From positions 1 through 23,216 of the forward strand of contig JAUXSJ010000269.1 in assembly GCA_030679615.1 (NCBI GenBank): a stretch of DNA of 23,216 nt, in the 5' to 3' direction. This document shows, one piece after another, positions 8,195 through 15,262 of the stretch (position 1 is its first letter; the number at the start of each line of letters is the position of its first letter). The notes beneath the pieces are model-generated. The model did not search any database. It was not told where the DNA came from and saw only the letters and a program-made list of their open reading frames with translations. This DNA comes from Parachlamydiaceae bacterium (GTDB taxonomy: Bacteria; Chlamydiota; Chlamydiia; Chlamydiales; Parachlamydiaceae). The translations under genes were made by a program, and so were the position numbers.

Positions 8195-9235
8195 ATGCAG
8201 AAATTACCTTCTTACAAATTGCTTAAAGAGCATTTTCCACTTTCTCCTTCACAATATTTATTTATTGAAAACAGTAGAAAAACTGTTAAATCAATTTTGG
8301 AAGGAAAAGATTCAAGATTATTATTAATAGTTGGACCTTGTTCCATTCATGATGCAAATTCCGCGTATGAATATGCAAAAAATTTAAAAAAATTATCTGA
8401 AGAAGTTAAAGATCAATTTTTTATATTAATGCGAGCTTATTGTGAAAAGCCGCGAACTGCTTCAGATTGGAAAGGGTATTTAAATGATCCTTTTTTAGAT
8501 GGAACCTATCAAATTGCTAAAGGAATTGAATGGACTCGTGCATTATTTTTAAAAATTACAGATTTAAATATTCCCATTGCTACGGAGTTTTTAGATCCAT
8601 TGACTGTAAAGTATTTTGATGATTTAGTGAGTTGGGGTTCCATTGGTGCAAGAACTTCTTCATCTCAAACACATCGTCAAATGGCATCAGGTTTAAAAAT
8701 GCCGATTGGAATGAAAAACGGGGTTGCAGGTAATATTTCAGCTGCTATCAATGCTGTTTTAGCAAGTACTCGATCGCATTCTTATGTGGCATTAAATGAA
8801 GAAGGAAATCCTTGTATTGTTACAACTACAGGGAATCCTGATTCTCATGTCGTTTTAAGAGGAGGAGAAAATGGACCGAATTATGATCCGGAAACCATTT
8901 CACAGACTATTTCCTATCTTCAAGAACTCCAATTACAACCAAAATTAATCATAGATTGTTCCCATCATAATTCAGGAAAACAATACGATGTTCAGCCTGT
9001 CGTTTTCCAGTCTGTGTTGGAACAATTCACTCAAGGTAATCCTTTAATTCGTGGATTGATGGTAGAAAGCCATCTTTTTGCTGGACGGCAAAATTTGTTT
9101 GATCCAGCCCTTCTTCGTTATGGTGTATCTATAACAGATGCTTGCTTAGATTGGGATTCGACGAAAGATTTGATTCAATGGGGTGCAATGCATTTGAAAA
9201 AAAATTTACCCGCATTTCAATCCTTAGAATTATGA
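8195..9235 (+). CDS. aroG: 3-deoxy-7-phosphoheptulonate (DAHP) synthase, class I (AroFGH type)
   Basis: Catalyses the first step of the shikimate pathway, condensing phosphoenolpyruvate with erythrose 4-phosphate. 346 residues, the usual length of the AroFGH family. Visible landmarks: GPCSIHD at 47-53 with the metal-ligand Cys49; EKPRTASDWKG at 84-94; EFLDP at 131-135; GARTSSSQTHRQMASG at 151-166; MKNG at 173-176; DCSHHNSGKQ at 254-263 carrying the metal-ligand His; VESHLFAGRQ with Glu291; and SITDACLDW with Asp315. All active-site residues expected from E. coli AroG seem present. Feedback specificity (Phe, Tyr or Trp) is not readable, so the symbol could equally be aroF or aroH. Its stop overlaps the next gene's start, implying translational coupling. 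Confidence 0.95.
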   Translation: MQKLPSYKLLKEHFPLSPSQYLFIENSRKTVKSILEGKDSRLLLIVGPCSIHDANSAYEYAKNLKKLSEEVKDQFFILMRAYCEKPRTASDWKGYLNDPFLDGTYQIAKGIEWTRALFLKITDLNIPIATEFLDPLTVKYFDDLVSWGSIGARTSSSQTHRQMASGLKMPIGMKNGVAGNISAAINAVLASTRSHSYVALNEEGNPCIVTTTGNPDSHVVLRGGENGPNYDPETISQTISYLQELQLQPKLIIDCSHHNSGKQYDVQPVVFQSVLEQFTQGNPLIRGLMVESHLFAGRQNLFDPALLRYGVSITDACLDWDSTKDLIQWGAMHLKKNLPAFQSLEL

Positions 9236-9684
9236 TGAAATTGATGTTTAGAGTGATTTTTTTCTTTTTGTGTATTGGTTTAACAAGTTGTTGTGTGAAT
9301 CGTCTTTCCGTACAGACACAATATATGACACATGAAGATCTAGCTAGTTATTATGTGGGGACTCCTGATCCTCGATTAGATCTTCCTTTAATTGGACAAC
9401 GCCTTCTTATTCAATGGTGTTTACGCAATGAAGAAATTGAAGGGAGTTTGGTCGAATTAAGGATTAAGATTCGATTACGAAATCACGAAGAAAAAAAATT
9501 AAAGATCGCAATTTCTTGTAAATCAGGTAAATATAATCGAGGATATTATCTTATTAAGTTAAGTGACGAAGAATACTGTGAAACAGGTGGAATCGTGACT
9601 TATATAGTAGAGATTTTACAAGACGATATTGTCATTGAGACTTGGAAACATCCCCTATGGGTTGATCTAATCAAGTTATCTTAA
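9232..9684 (+). CDS. Small lipoprotein of unknown function, coupled to aroG
   Basis: 150 residues if started at 9232, where the sequence ATGATGA lets the start overlap the aroG stop. The alternative ATG is at 9235. The frame is open further upstream (from 9142), but that part lies inside aroG and is unlikely to be used. Residues 1-20 are a lipoprotein signal: a short basic start, hydrophobic core VIFFFLCIG, then lipobox L-T-S-C with Cys20 as the predicted lipidated residue. The mature part is about 130 residues, charged and beta-rich by eye, with no recognised domain. The coupling to aroG is probably positional and does not show a role in aromatic synthesis. Confidence 0.75.
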   Translation: MMKLMFRVIFFFLCIGLTSCCVNRLSVQTQYMTHEDLASYYVGTPDPRLDLPLIGQRLLIQWCLRNEEIEGSLVELRIKIRLRNHEEKKLKIAISCKSGKYNRGYYLIKLSDEEYCETGGIVTYIVEILQDDIVIETWKHPLWVDLIKLS

Positions 9685-9710
9685 TTTTGTGTAGTCATTT
9701 CAGGTTTTAA

Positions 9711-9907
9711 TGATAAAATGTAGCCTAGACTTTAGTCTGGGCTTGTTTTTGCAGGCTTTAGCCTGCAAGTCCCGCTGCTTTTTTACCTCCAAATCCTATA
9801 TGAAGATCATCCTTATACCAGTTTCTATATTATCTTATCTTAACTTGACTTGCAGGCTAAAGCCTGCAAAAACAATCCCAGACTAAAGTCTAGGCTACAT
9901 TTAATCA
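9711..9907 (-). repeat. Complete ~197 bp inverted-repeat element, copy 1
   Basis: The 61 nt arms (9711-9771 and 9847-9907) are complementary with two mismatches and enclose a 75 nt spacer. Each arm carries two mini-palindromes with the same design: AGACT-TT-AGTCT and GCAGGCT-TT-AGCCTGC, separated by a T-rich GGGCTTGTTTTT. The outer ends read TGATAAAATG. The spacer aligns with that of the copy at 21355-21547 when one of them is reverse-complemented, so the whole unit is a repeat family and not just the arms. It lies between the ends of two convergent genes. The first hairpin of each arm followed by CTTGTTTTT resembles an inward-reading terminator. No target duplication is obvious. Confidence 0.93.
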
Positions 9908-9933
9908 TTAGGCTGGATTGCATTTAAATTGTT

Positions 9934-11439
9934 TCAAGAAATCATTTGTTCAAAGTTATTTGATGCTTCACTTTTACTTATATCTTCATATATAATATTT
10001 TCAGTTTGCTCTGGTAAGTCATCAATGATTGATTCAATATCCTTTTTCATGCCTTTTGCTATTAGCCTGTTAATGATTCTAGCATTTGTTTCATTGACAT
10101 CTAGTAGCGAAGCAAAGATGAACTCTTTTTTGAAATCAGATCTTTCAATAATGAAGTCAGTAATGACATCAATTAATTTCCCCCAATTTTTTTCAATTTC
10201 AATGTAAATGGGTAATTCACTTTTAAAGTTGCCCTCATCATCAATAAACCCATACTCATCTTTTGTATTTTGAAAGTAAATTTTTTGTTTATCCAAATCA
10301 ATTTCATATAAAATTTGATCAAGATTTTTAAACATATCTGGTTTTACATCTCGATCAAGAATAATATTTAATGTTTTTAATAAACCCTGCTGTTCAAGCT
10401 CACTGGCTAATTCAAGGAAAAAAGCTCTATTTGGATTTCCACTTTCAACAACTCCGTGAGCAAAATCATGGAAATAAATTTGAAATGCCTTTAAATGTAC
10501 CCCATGTATAAGTTTTGGAGAACTAACATAACGACAAAAGACAAAGGCATCTCTATAAGTTTTATGAGTAAAATCATCGCGAATTGAGTATCCAAGAACA
10601 GGGTTTGATCTAATCGCTTGATCACCAAATTTTGCTTTAAGAATGATATTGTTTAATTTAGGAGGTAATATATAGGGAACTAATTTTTCACCTTTAAAAA
10701 AATGATCATTTTCATTCATTTCTTGACGAATGAGTTCTCTTAATTTTAATTTATTTTCTTCATTATAATGTAATTCAGGTTGAAAAGTATCCATATTAAT
10801 TAATTCAAGGATCGCATTGAAAGATTCTTCGTTGATAGTATGGTTTTCATTAAATAATCGATAATTTTTAATAGGGATAGATAATTGATTTAAATTGTCA
10901 TAAAGCATAAGTATGGACACTTGATTACGATCAATTTTTTGCTCGAAGAAAGCCATTAAAGCCAATGCCGGCCAGTCCTTTTTCTGAAAAACTTGATGAC
11001 TATAGTCACCATTTTTGAATGCTTGTATTTGATCATCCGTCAAAGAAGGACATTCTTTAATTAATTTAGCTATATTTTTCCATTCATCAATTGGAATTCG
11101 CCGGATAAAATCAAAAGCATCTGGAGTGATAGTTATTCCAAGGCTAATATTATAGAAAAATTTAGATGAGACTTCTTCCACTAAGCTATGATGAAAATCC
11201 TTCCAATCCCCACTGATAATTTTTTGTTCTCGACCATCAATTTTTGCTATGATTTCAAATTTTTTGCCTTTTAGTTGGTCTCTTATTTTTTTATATGGTT
11301 TATTAACTTCGCATTTTTCAAATTCATTTTTAATGTTTTTTAATAAATCTGGGATTTTATCTTCTTTTTTTATTTTTTCAATGCTCGAACGATATTCTTG
11401 AAATTGATCGAAATTTAAAACAATTCTTTCAATTTCCAT
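9934..11439 (-). CDS. Hypothetical soluble protein (501 residues)
   Basis: I do not recognise the family. I place the start at the ATG at 11437-11439 because AAGGAAA sits just upstream. The frame is open to 11475, but that extra stretch is AT-rich and has no ribosome site. There is no signal peptide or membrane segment, and the protein is rich in Lys, Glu, Asp, Asn and Ile. A conserved-looking stretch near 322-345 (YFHDFAHGVVESGNPNR) carries an H-D-x-x-H arrangement. That could bind metal, but no second ligand motif is clear. The C-terminal 60 residues are acidic and helical. It is the last minus-strand gene before the repeat element and is divergent from the cellulase gene. A host-directed effector is possible but unproven. 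Confidence 0.75.
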   Translation of the reverse strand: MEIERIVLNFDQFQEYRSSIEKIKKEDKIPDLLKNIKNEFEKCEVNKPYKKIRDQLKGKKFEIIAKIDGREQKIISGDWKDFHHSLVEEVSSKFFYNISLGITITPDAFDFIRRIPIDEWKNIAKLIKECPSLTDDQIQAFKNGDYSHQVFQKKDWPALALMAFFEQKIDRNQVSILMLYDNLNQLSIPIKNYRLFNENHTINEESFNAILELINMDTFQPELHYNEENKLKLRELIRQEMNENDHFFKGEKLVPYILPPKLNNIILKAKFGDQAIRSNPVLGYSIRDDFTHKTYRDAFVFCRYVSSPKLIHGVHLKAFQIYFHDFAHGVVESGNPNRAFFLELASELEQQGLLKTLNIILDRDVKPDMFKNLDQILYEIDLDKQKIYFQNTKDEYGFIDDEGNFKSELPIYIEIEKNWGKLIDVITDFIIERSDFKKEFIFASLLDVNETNARIINRLIAKGMKKDIESIIDDLPEQTENIIYEDISKSEASNNFEQMIS

Positions 11440-11593
11440 AATAATTTCCTTTTTTAATAAAACAATTAAAAACAAAAAATATTATGCAAATCCCATGCCA
11501 ATTAAAAATTTTCAAATTAATATTTCTTTAATCGGAAATTTAAATAACTATTTTAAAATTATTTATAAATCAACCAATAACCAGAAATATACT

Positions 11594-11598
11594 GGAGG
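11594..11598 (+). promoter_or_regulatory. Shine-Dalgarno GGAGG that sets a GTG start
   Basis: GGAGG lies 4 nt before GTG at 11603-11605. Starting there puts a canonical signal peptide at the very N-terminus of the cellulase. The earlier in-frame ATG at 11495 would add 36 Asn/Lys/Ile-rich residues ahead of the signal and has no ribosome site. Confidence 0.7.
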
Positions 11599-11602
11599 AA
11601 TC

Positions 11603-13477
11603 GTGAAGTCATTTTTTAATAAATTATTATTTACATATATGATGTTGTGGCTAGGATTGAACCCTTTTCAAGCTGAAGCATTGACGACAAAAGCGGATAA
11701 AATTATTGATGAGCAAGGAAAAGTCGTTGAATTAAAGGGGGTTAATTGGTTTGGATTTAATAATCAATCGACAATGGTTGATGGTTTGTGGGGTAACGAA
11801 GCCATAAAAGATGATTTTCAAACAGTCGTTTATCGGATGCAGTTATTAGGAATAAATGCTGTAAGACTTCCATTTAGTTTTAAAGATTTATATGAACTCT
11901 CACCTAGAAATTATTCAAAGGATTGTCCTCCAGCCACACAAGCTGAAATTCAAGCTAATGTTACAAATCCTGATTTTCCCGTCGAAAGTGGAAAAACAAT
12001 TCCTCCAATGACTGCGCCCGCACAAGGAACAACTTGTAACGGTTACTTACCAAATGACACGACATTTAATCGATTTGTTTGGGTTGTTGATTTTTTTGCG
12101 CAAAATGGTTTTTATGTATTAATCGATAATCATTTAAGAGAAGATCAAACAGCTCTTGAAGATAAAAACTTATGGGTTCAGCGTTGGACTGAATTGGCAC
12201 AAGCTATTTCACAAAATCCAGCTTCTAAAGATCGTGTCATGATCGATATTTTGAATGAGCCGGACAACTATGGAGTACGATGGGAACCATCAGGGGATAA
12301 ATTAGCTCTTGGCGAATACTATCTTTCTGCGATGGATGCAATCTATACTATAAATCCTAATCTTTTATTTTTTGTAGAAGGAACAGGTCAAGGGGGTATT
12401 GATGCAAATTGGGGAGATGGTTTCGCAACTGATCCAGCTTTAATTTCTCAATATGGATTAAGTGATCCTAATCCGTTTTTTAAAGAATTAGTAAAAAAAC
12501 CTTATGCAAATCAAGTGGTCATTTCACCACATATTTATCCCCCATCAGTTACTTATGCAAATAAGAACTACTCAGGTGCTGGATTAGCTAATCGATTAAC
12601 TTCATCATTTGGATATTTAACTCAGCAAGGCTATTGCTCAGAATCAATATGCAAGACTTTCCCAATTGCAGTGGGAGAATTTGGTTCTAGATTTTCAGAG
12701 GAAAAAGATATTGAATCTTTAAATGATTTAGCTAAGTACTTTAACAACACAGGTGAACTTGCGGATGGAAAACATCAGCCGATCACTAATTGGTTTTATT
12801 GGTCATGGAATCCAAATAGCGGAGATACAGGTGGTTTAGTTGAAGATAATTGGAAAGACATTGTTTGGAAAAAAATCAATTATTTAGTAACCATCGGATT
12901 AACCCCTTGGTATTTTGATCCGGTAGAAGGTGAGCCAGGAAATGACCCTTCTAATGATCCAGCGGAAAATCCTGGAACTCCTCCTGTGGAAAATCCAAAA
13001 CCGGAAGAACAACCTCCAGTTGAAGAGCCAAAACCTGAAGAGATACCTGCACCTACACCTGATGAAGGTAAAGGTGAAGAAGAGCCTGCTCCTGCACCAT
13101 CTGAAGTGATTGATGGATCAGTAGCCGTTAAATTTGAAGTTGGGACTTCTTGGGAAGAAAAACCAGGTGTTTACCAAAATGTTGTAAACTTATTTGTTAC
13201 AAATAATGGATCAGAGGCAATTTCAGCTCCTTGGACAATTGAAATTTCAAATGGTTCCTATTTAGAAGTTGTAAATTTCTGGAATATGGAAGTCAATTCC
13301 ACTTCTGGTGGAACTATCCAAGGAAAAACAACTGAAAGTTGGCAACAATTATCACCGAATGGTGGAAATTCTGTGAATATTGGATATATTGTTTCATCTT
13401 CTTCAAAAGATTTTGTTCCAAAATCTGTGAAAATTAATGGATCAAGTGCCGGTACTCAAGGAGTGAATATCGGTTAA
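11603..13477 (+). CDS. Secreted GH5 cellulase (endoglucanase) with C-terminal cellulose-binding-like module
   Basis: 624 residues from a GTG start. The signal peptide is residues 1 to about 25 (KLLFTYMMLWLGL, cleavage after QAEA). The GH5 barrel covers about 26-435. Visible landmarks are GVNWFGF, AVRLPFS, LIDNHL, the acid/base Glu219 in DILNEPDN, HIYPP, the nucleophile Glu359 in AVGEFGSRF, and WFYWSWNPNSGDTGG near the C-terminal end of the barrel. A Pro/Glu linker follows (about 445-510). A beta-sandwich of about 110 residues comes next, rich in Trp, Asn and Ser (PWTIEISNGSYLEVVNFW), resembling CBM2 or the amoeba-type CBM49. The enzyme should cut beta-1,4-glucan outside the cell. Acanthamoeba cyst walls contain cellulose, so the host wall is a plausible substrate (inference). 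A strong terminator follows 27 nt after the stop. Confidence 0.93.
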   Translation: MKSFFNKLLFTYMMLWLGLNPFQAEALTTKADKIIDEQGKVVELKGVNWFGFNNQSTMVDGLWGNEAIKDDFQTVVYRMQLLGINAVRLPFSFKDLYELSPRNYSKDCPPATQAEIQANVTNPDFPVESGKTIPPMTAPAQGTTCNGYLPNDTTFNRFVWVVDFFAQNGFYVLIDNHLREDQTALEDKNLWVQRWTELAQAISQNPASKDRVMIDILNEPDNYGVRWEPSGDKLALGEYYLSAMDAIYTINPNLLFFVEGTGQGGIDANWGDGFATDPALISQYGLSDPNPFFKELVKKPYANQVVISPHIYPPSVTYANKNYSGAGLANRLTSSFGYLTQQGYCSESICKTFPIAVGEFGSRFSEEKDIESLNDLAKYFNNTGELADGKHQPITNWFYWSWNPNSGDTGGLVEDNWKDIVWKKINYLVTIGLTPWYFDPVEGEPGNDPSNDPAENPGTPPVENPKPEEQPPVEEPKPEEIPAPTPDEGKGEEEPAPAPSEVIDGSVAVKFEVGTSWEEKPGVYQNVVNLFVTNNGSEAISAPWTIEISNGSYLEVVNFWNMEVNSTSGGTIQGKTTESWQQLSPNGGNSVNIGYIVSSSSKDFVPKSVKINGSSAGTQGVNIG

Positions 13478-13504
13478 GATAGTGAATATCGATTAAATGA
13501 AAGA

Positions 13505-13537
13505 AAGTGTGCATGAAAATGCACACTTCCTTTTTTT
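13505..13537 (+). terminator. Intrinsic terminator after the cellulase gene
   Basis: A perfect 10 bp stem AAGTGTGCAT/ATGCACACTT with a GAAA loop is followed by CC and seven T. Read on the minus strand the same stem is followed by a weaker T-rich stretch. It may therefore also stop transcription of the convergent Gly-rich gene. Confidence 0.93.
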
Positions 13538-13598
13538 ATACGCTGAGATTTTAAGAAATTTGTAATTGGATACACATTTCTTTGATAAGACATCTATA

Positions 13599-14390
13599 TT
13601 AACGACGACCGCCGCCACCGCCACCATGGCCTCCAGCTGCTCCACCAGCACGTTCTCCGCCTCTAGCAGAACCTTGCCAGTTACCACTTCTTTCGCCACC
13701 ACCTTGCCAGTTACCACTTCTTTCGCCGCTTCCGTGCCAGCTTCCACTATGATCAGAATCGCCATGCCATCCGCCGTAGCTTCCACCATGTCTATCGTAG
13801 TATCCTCCACCATATCTTCCGTCATTATACCCTGTTCCTACGTATACTGATGGATATGAATAAGTTGTTCCGTAAGACGGAGTTGAATAGGCTCCTCCGT
13901 AATATGAAGTGTCATAAGCAGGAGTTGTATAACTTGAATCATAATAACCTGTAGAAACTCCTACGCTAGGTGCATATCCACCACCGTAATAGACTCCTCC
14001 ACCCCAGTCATTATCATGCCAATGGCCATTATGTGAGTAACCATCTCGTCCATCCCAATTTCTAGATCCTCCATCCCAATGACCGCCACTATAGTTACGA
14101 TCTCCACTCCAGCTACGATTTCCGCTCCAGTTGCGATCGCCGCCTCCACTCCAGTTACCACCGTGACTTCCTCCTCGGCCTCCTCCACCATCTCTTGCAG
14201 CTACATCAGTTGATGTATCAGCTTTTATATTATCTGTCTCATATGTTTTTTCTTGATGAGTTTCAGTTTTCGTTGTCGTGTCATAACGCTGAGCTTGATC
14301 GGTCGCTTGTATGCTACCAAAAGTGAAAAGTCCTAATACACTCAGCATTCCTTTGAAAATTAAATGAGTCTCTCTTAACGTGTTTTTCAT
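13599..14390 (-). CDS. Secreted Gly/Tyr/Ser-rich low-complexity protein
   Basis: 263 residues. AAGGAG lies 8 nt upstream of the ATG. A Sec signal peptide spans residues 1 to about 29 (hydrophobic LSVLGLFTFG, then SIQA). A short Thr/Glu/Lys-rich linker (30-67) leads into about 195 residues dominated by Gly, Tyr, Ser, Trp, Asp and His. This part has SGDRNWSG-like repeats, a Tyr/Pro-rich central part, and a Gly-rich end. A 30 bp tandem repeat at 13671-13727 encodes two copies of GERSGNWQGG-type units. The composition is like extracellular adhesive, wall or phase-separating proteins, and no catalytic domain is visible. It is more G+C-rich than its neighbours because of Gly codons. Open frames on other strands here are by-products of this composition. 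Confidence 0.8.
   Translation of the reverse strand: MKNTLRETHLIFKGMLSVLGLFTFGSIQATDQAQRYDTTTKTETHQEKTYETDNIKADTSTDVAARDGGGGRGGSHGGNWSGGGDRNWSGNRSWSGDRNYSGGHWDGGSRNWDGRDGYSHNGHWHDNDWGGGVYYGGGYAPSVGVSTGYYDSSYTTPAYDTSYYGGAYSTPSYGTTYSYPSVYVGTGYNDGRYGGGYYDRHGGSYGGWHGDSDHSGSWHGSGERSGNWQGGGERSGNWQGSARGGERAGGAAGGHGGGGGGRR
13671..13727. repeat. 30 bp tandem repeat inside the Gly-rich gene
   Basis: Two near-identical units begin ACCTTGCCAGTTACCACTTC at 13671 and 13701. A degenerate third follows from 13728. The period is 10 codons, so unit gain or loss would keep the frame. Confidence 0.85.
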
Positions 14391-14583
14391 ATTCTAGCTC
14401 CTTAATTAGAGGTTTTACCTTTATGTCATTCATACCCGGTTAATAAATTTTTCGCGAGAATTTTTAAAAGAATTTTTTTACTTCAAAGAGATTTCTATCG
14501 GTTATTTATTAATTGATTTTATGTGTTTTATATTCAAATGATTAAGTGTTTAAAAAATCTTTGTCATATGGATTCGTTAAAAA

Positions 14584-14648
14584 AATGACGCATAAAATTA
14601 CAGGATGGACAGGATAAAGAACAGGATAAAGACGTCAATCCACAATGA
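14584..14648 (+). repeat. GGACAGGAT-type repeat, left copy (R1)
   Basis: It starts AATGACGCATAAAATTA, contains tandem GGATGGACA/GGATAAAGA-like 9-mers, and ends GACGTCAATCCAC. Positions 14590-14627 are a perfect 38 bp inverted match to 15215-15252. The outer parts match the direct copy at 15107-15160. It lies in the 329 bp gap 14391-14719, where I see nothing else definite. Confidence 0.9.
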
Positions 14649-14719
14649 AACATGATTATAAATTCGGTTGAAATTGCAATATATTTTTTTAAATAAATTT
14701 TTTTATTGAAAAGTGTTAA

Positions 14720-15111
14720 ATGCAATTTCAAAAACTTTATTCAGATATTACTGATACTATCATTGGCTGCTGTTTTGAAGTAATGAATACTTTAGGAACA
14801 GGTTTTTTAGAATCAGTTTATAAAAATGCACTTGTTTTATCTTTAAAAGAAAAAGGACTTCAACTTGAAATTGAAAAAAGATTTAATGTGACTTATAAAA
14901 ATCAAAAAATTGGTTTGTTTATAGCAGATTTAGTCATAGAGAAGAAGGTGATTATTGAATTGAAATGTTGCGAAGCACTTGTTTCTGAACATCAAGCTCA
15001 ATTAATTATTTAAAAGTCTCAGGAGTTCAGATCGGCTTATTAGTCAATTTTGGAAGATCAAGATTAAATTATAAAAGTTTATATCATCCAAATCATTACT
15101 TTAACCAATGA
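14720..15111 (+). pseudogene. GxxExxY (PD-(D/E)XK_3-like) protein, frameshifted by a 4 bp loss
   Basis: The first 97 codons give a typical GxxExxY protein: GTGFLESVYKNAL holds the G-x-x-E-x-x-Y signature. IADLVIEKKVIIELK supplies the Asp and Glu-x-Lys of a PD-(D/E)XK nuclease fold. The frame stops at 15011-15013 right after EHQAQLII. In another frame the missing tail continues as LKVSGVQIGLLVNFGRSRL...YHPNHYFNQ and ends with TGA at 15109-15111. At the junction the sequence has two AATT units where three would restore the expected QLINYLK reading, so loss of one AATT by slippage explains the break. The restored product would be about 130 residues, normal for the family. The repaired stop overlaps the next repeat (R2). 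The family's function is not established. Confidence 0.88.
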
Positions 15112-15160
15112 CGCATAAAATTATAGGGTAGACAAGATAGCGACGTCAATCCACTATGAA
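15107..15160 (+). repeat. GGACAGGAT-type repeat, middle copy (R2)
   Basis: A direct but diverged copy of R1. The first 17 bases (AATGACGCATAAAATTA) and the block GACGTCAATCCAC are identical, while the inner 9-mer tract is shorter and mutated. Confidence 0.85.
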
Positions 15161-15194
15161 TCTAATTTTTAATCCAATAGTTATATTTTGGGTT

Positions 15195-15252
15195 TACGTC
15201 GCGCTATCCTGTCCATCCTGTTCTTTATCCTGTCCATCCTGTAATTTTATGC
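15195..15252 (-). repeat. GGACAGGAT-type repeat, right inverted copy (R3)
   Basis: Inverted relative to R1. 15215-15252 is a perfect 38 bp reverse complement of 14590-14627, and the inner end (ACGTCGCGCTATCCTG) resembles R2. It finishes about 10 nt from the uvrD stop codon. Confidence 0.92.
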
Positions 15253-15262
15253 AAGACTATAG

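Noticed and set aside
9142..9231. Upstream extension of the lipoprotein gene
   Set aside because: It lies wholly within aroG in another frame and would bury the lipoprotein signal; the ATGATGA overlap gives a natural start.
11495..11602. ATG at 11495 as the cellulase start
   Set aside because: It would place 36 polar residues ahead of the signal peptide and has no ribosome site, whereas GTG 11603 has GGAGG.
13493..13825. Open frames overlapping the Gly-rich gene (also 13566-13850 + and 13961-14191 -)
   Set aside because: They have low-complexity Val/Ala/Glu or Ser/Thr content caused by Gly-codon repeats read in other frames, and no ribosome sites. The Gly-rich frame alone has a signal peptide and Shine-Dalgarno.
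14584..15252. GGACAGGAT repeats as a CRISPR array
   Set aside because: Units are 9-mers in tandem without regular spacers, copies are both direct and inverted, and no cas genes are present.
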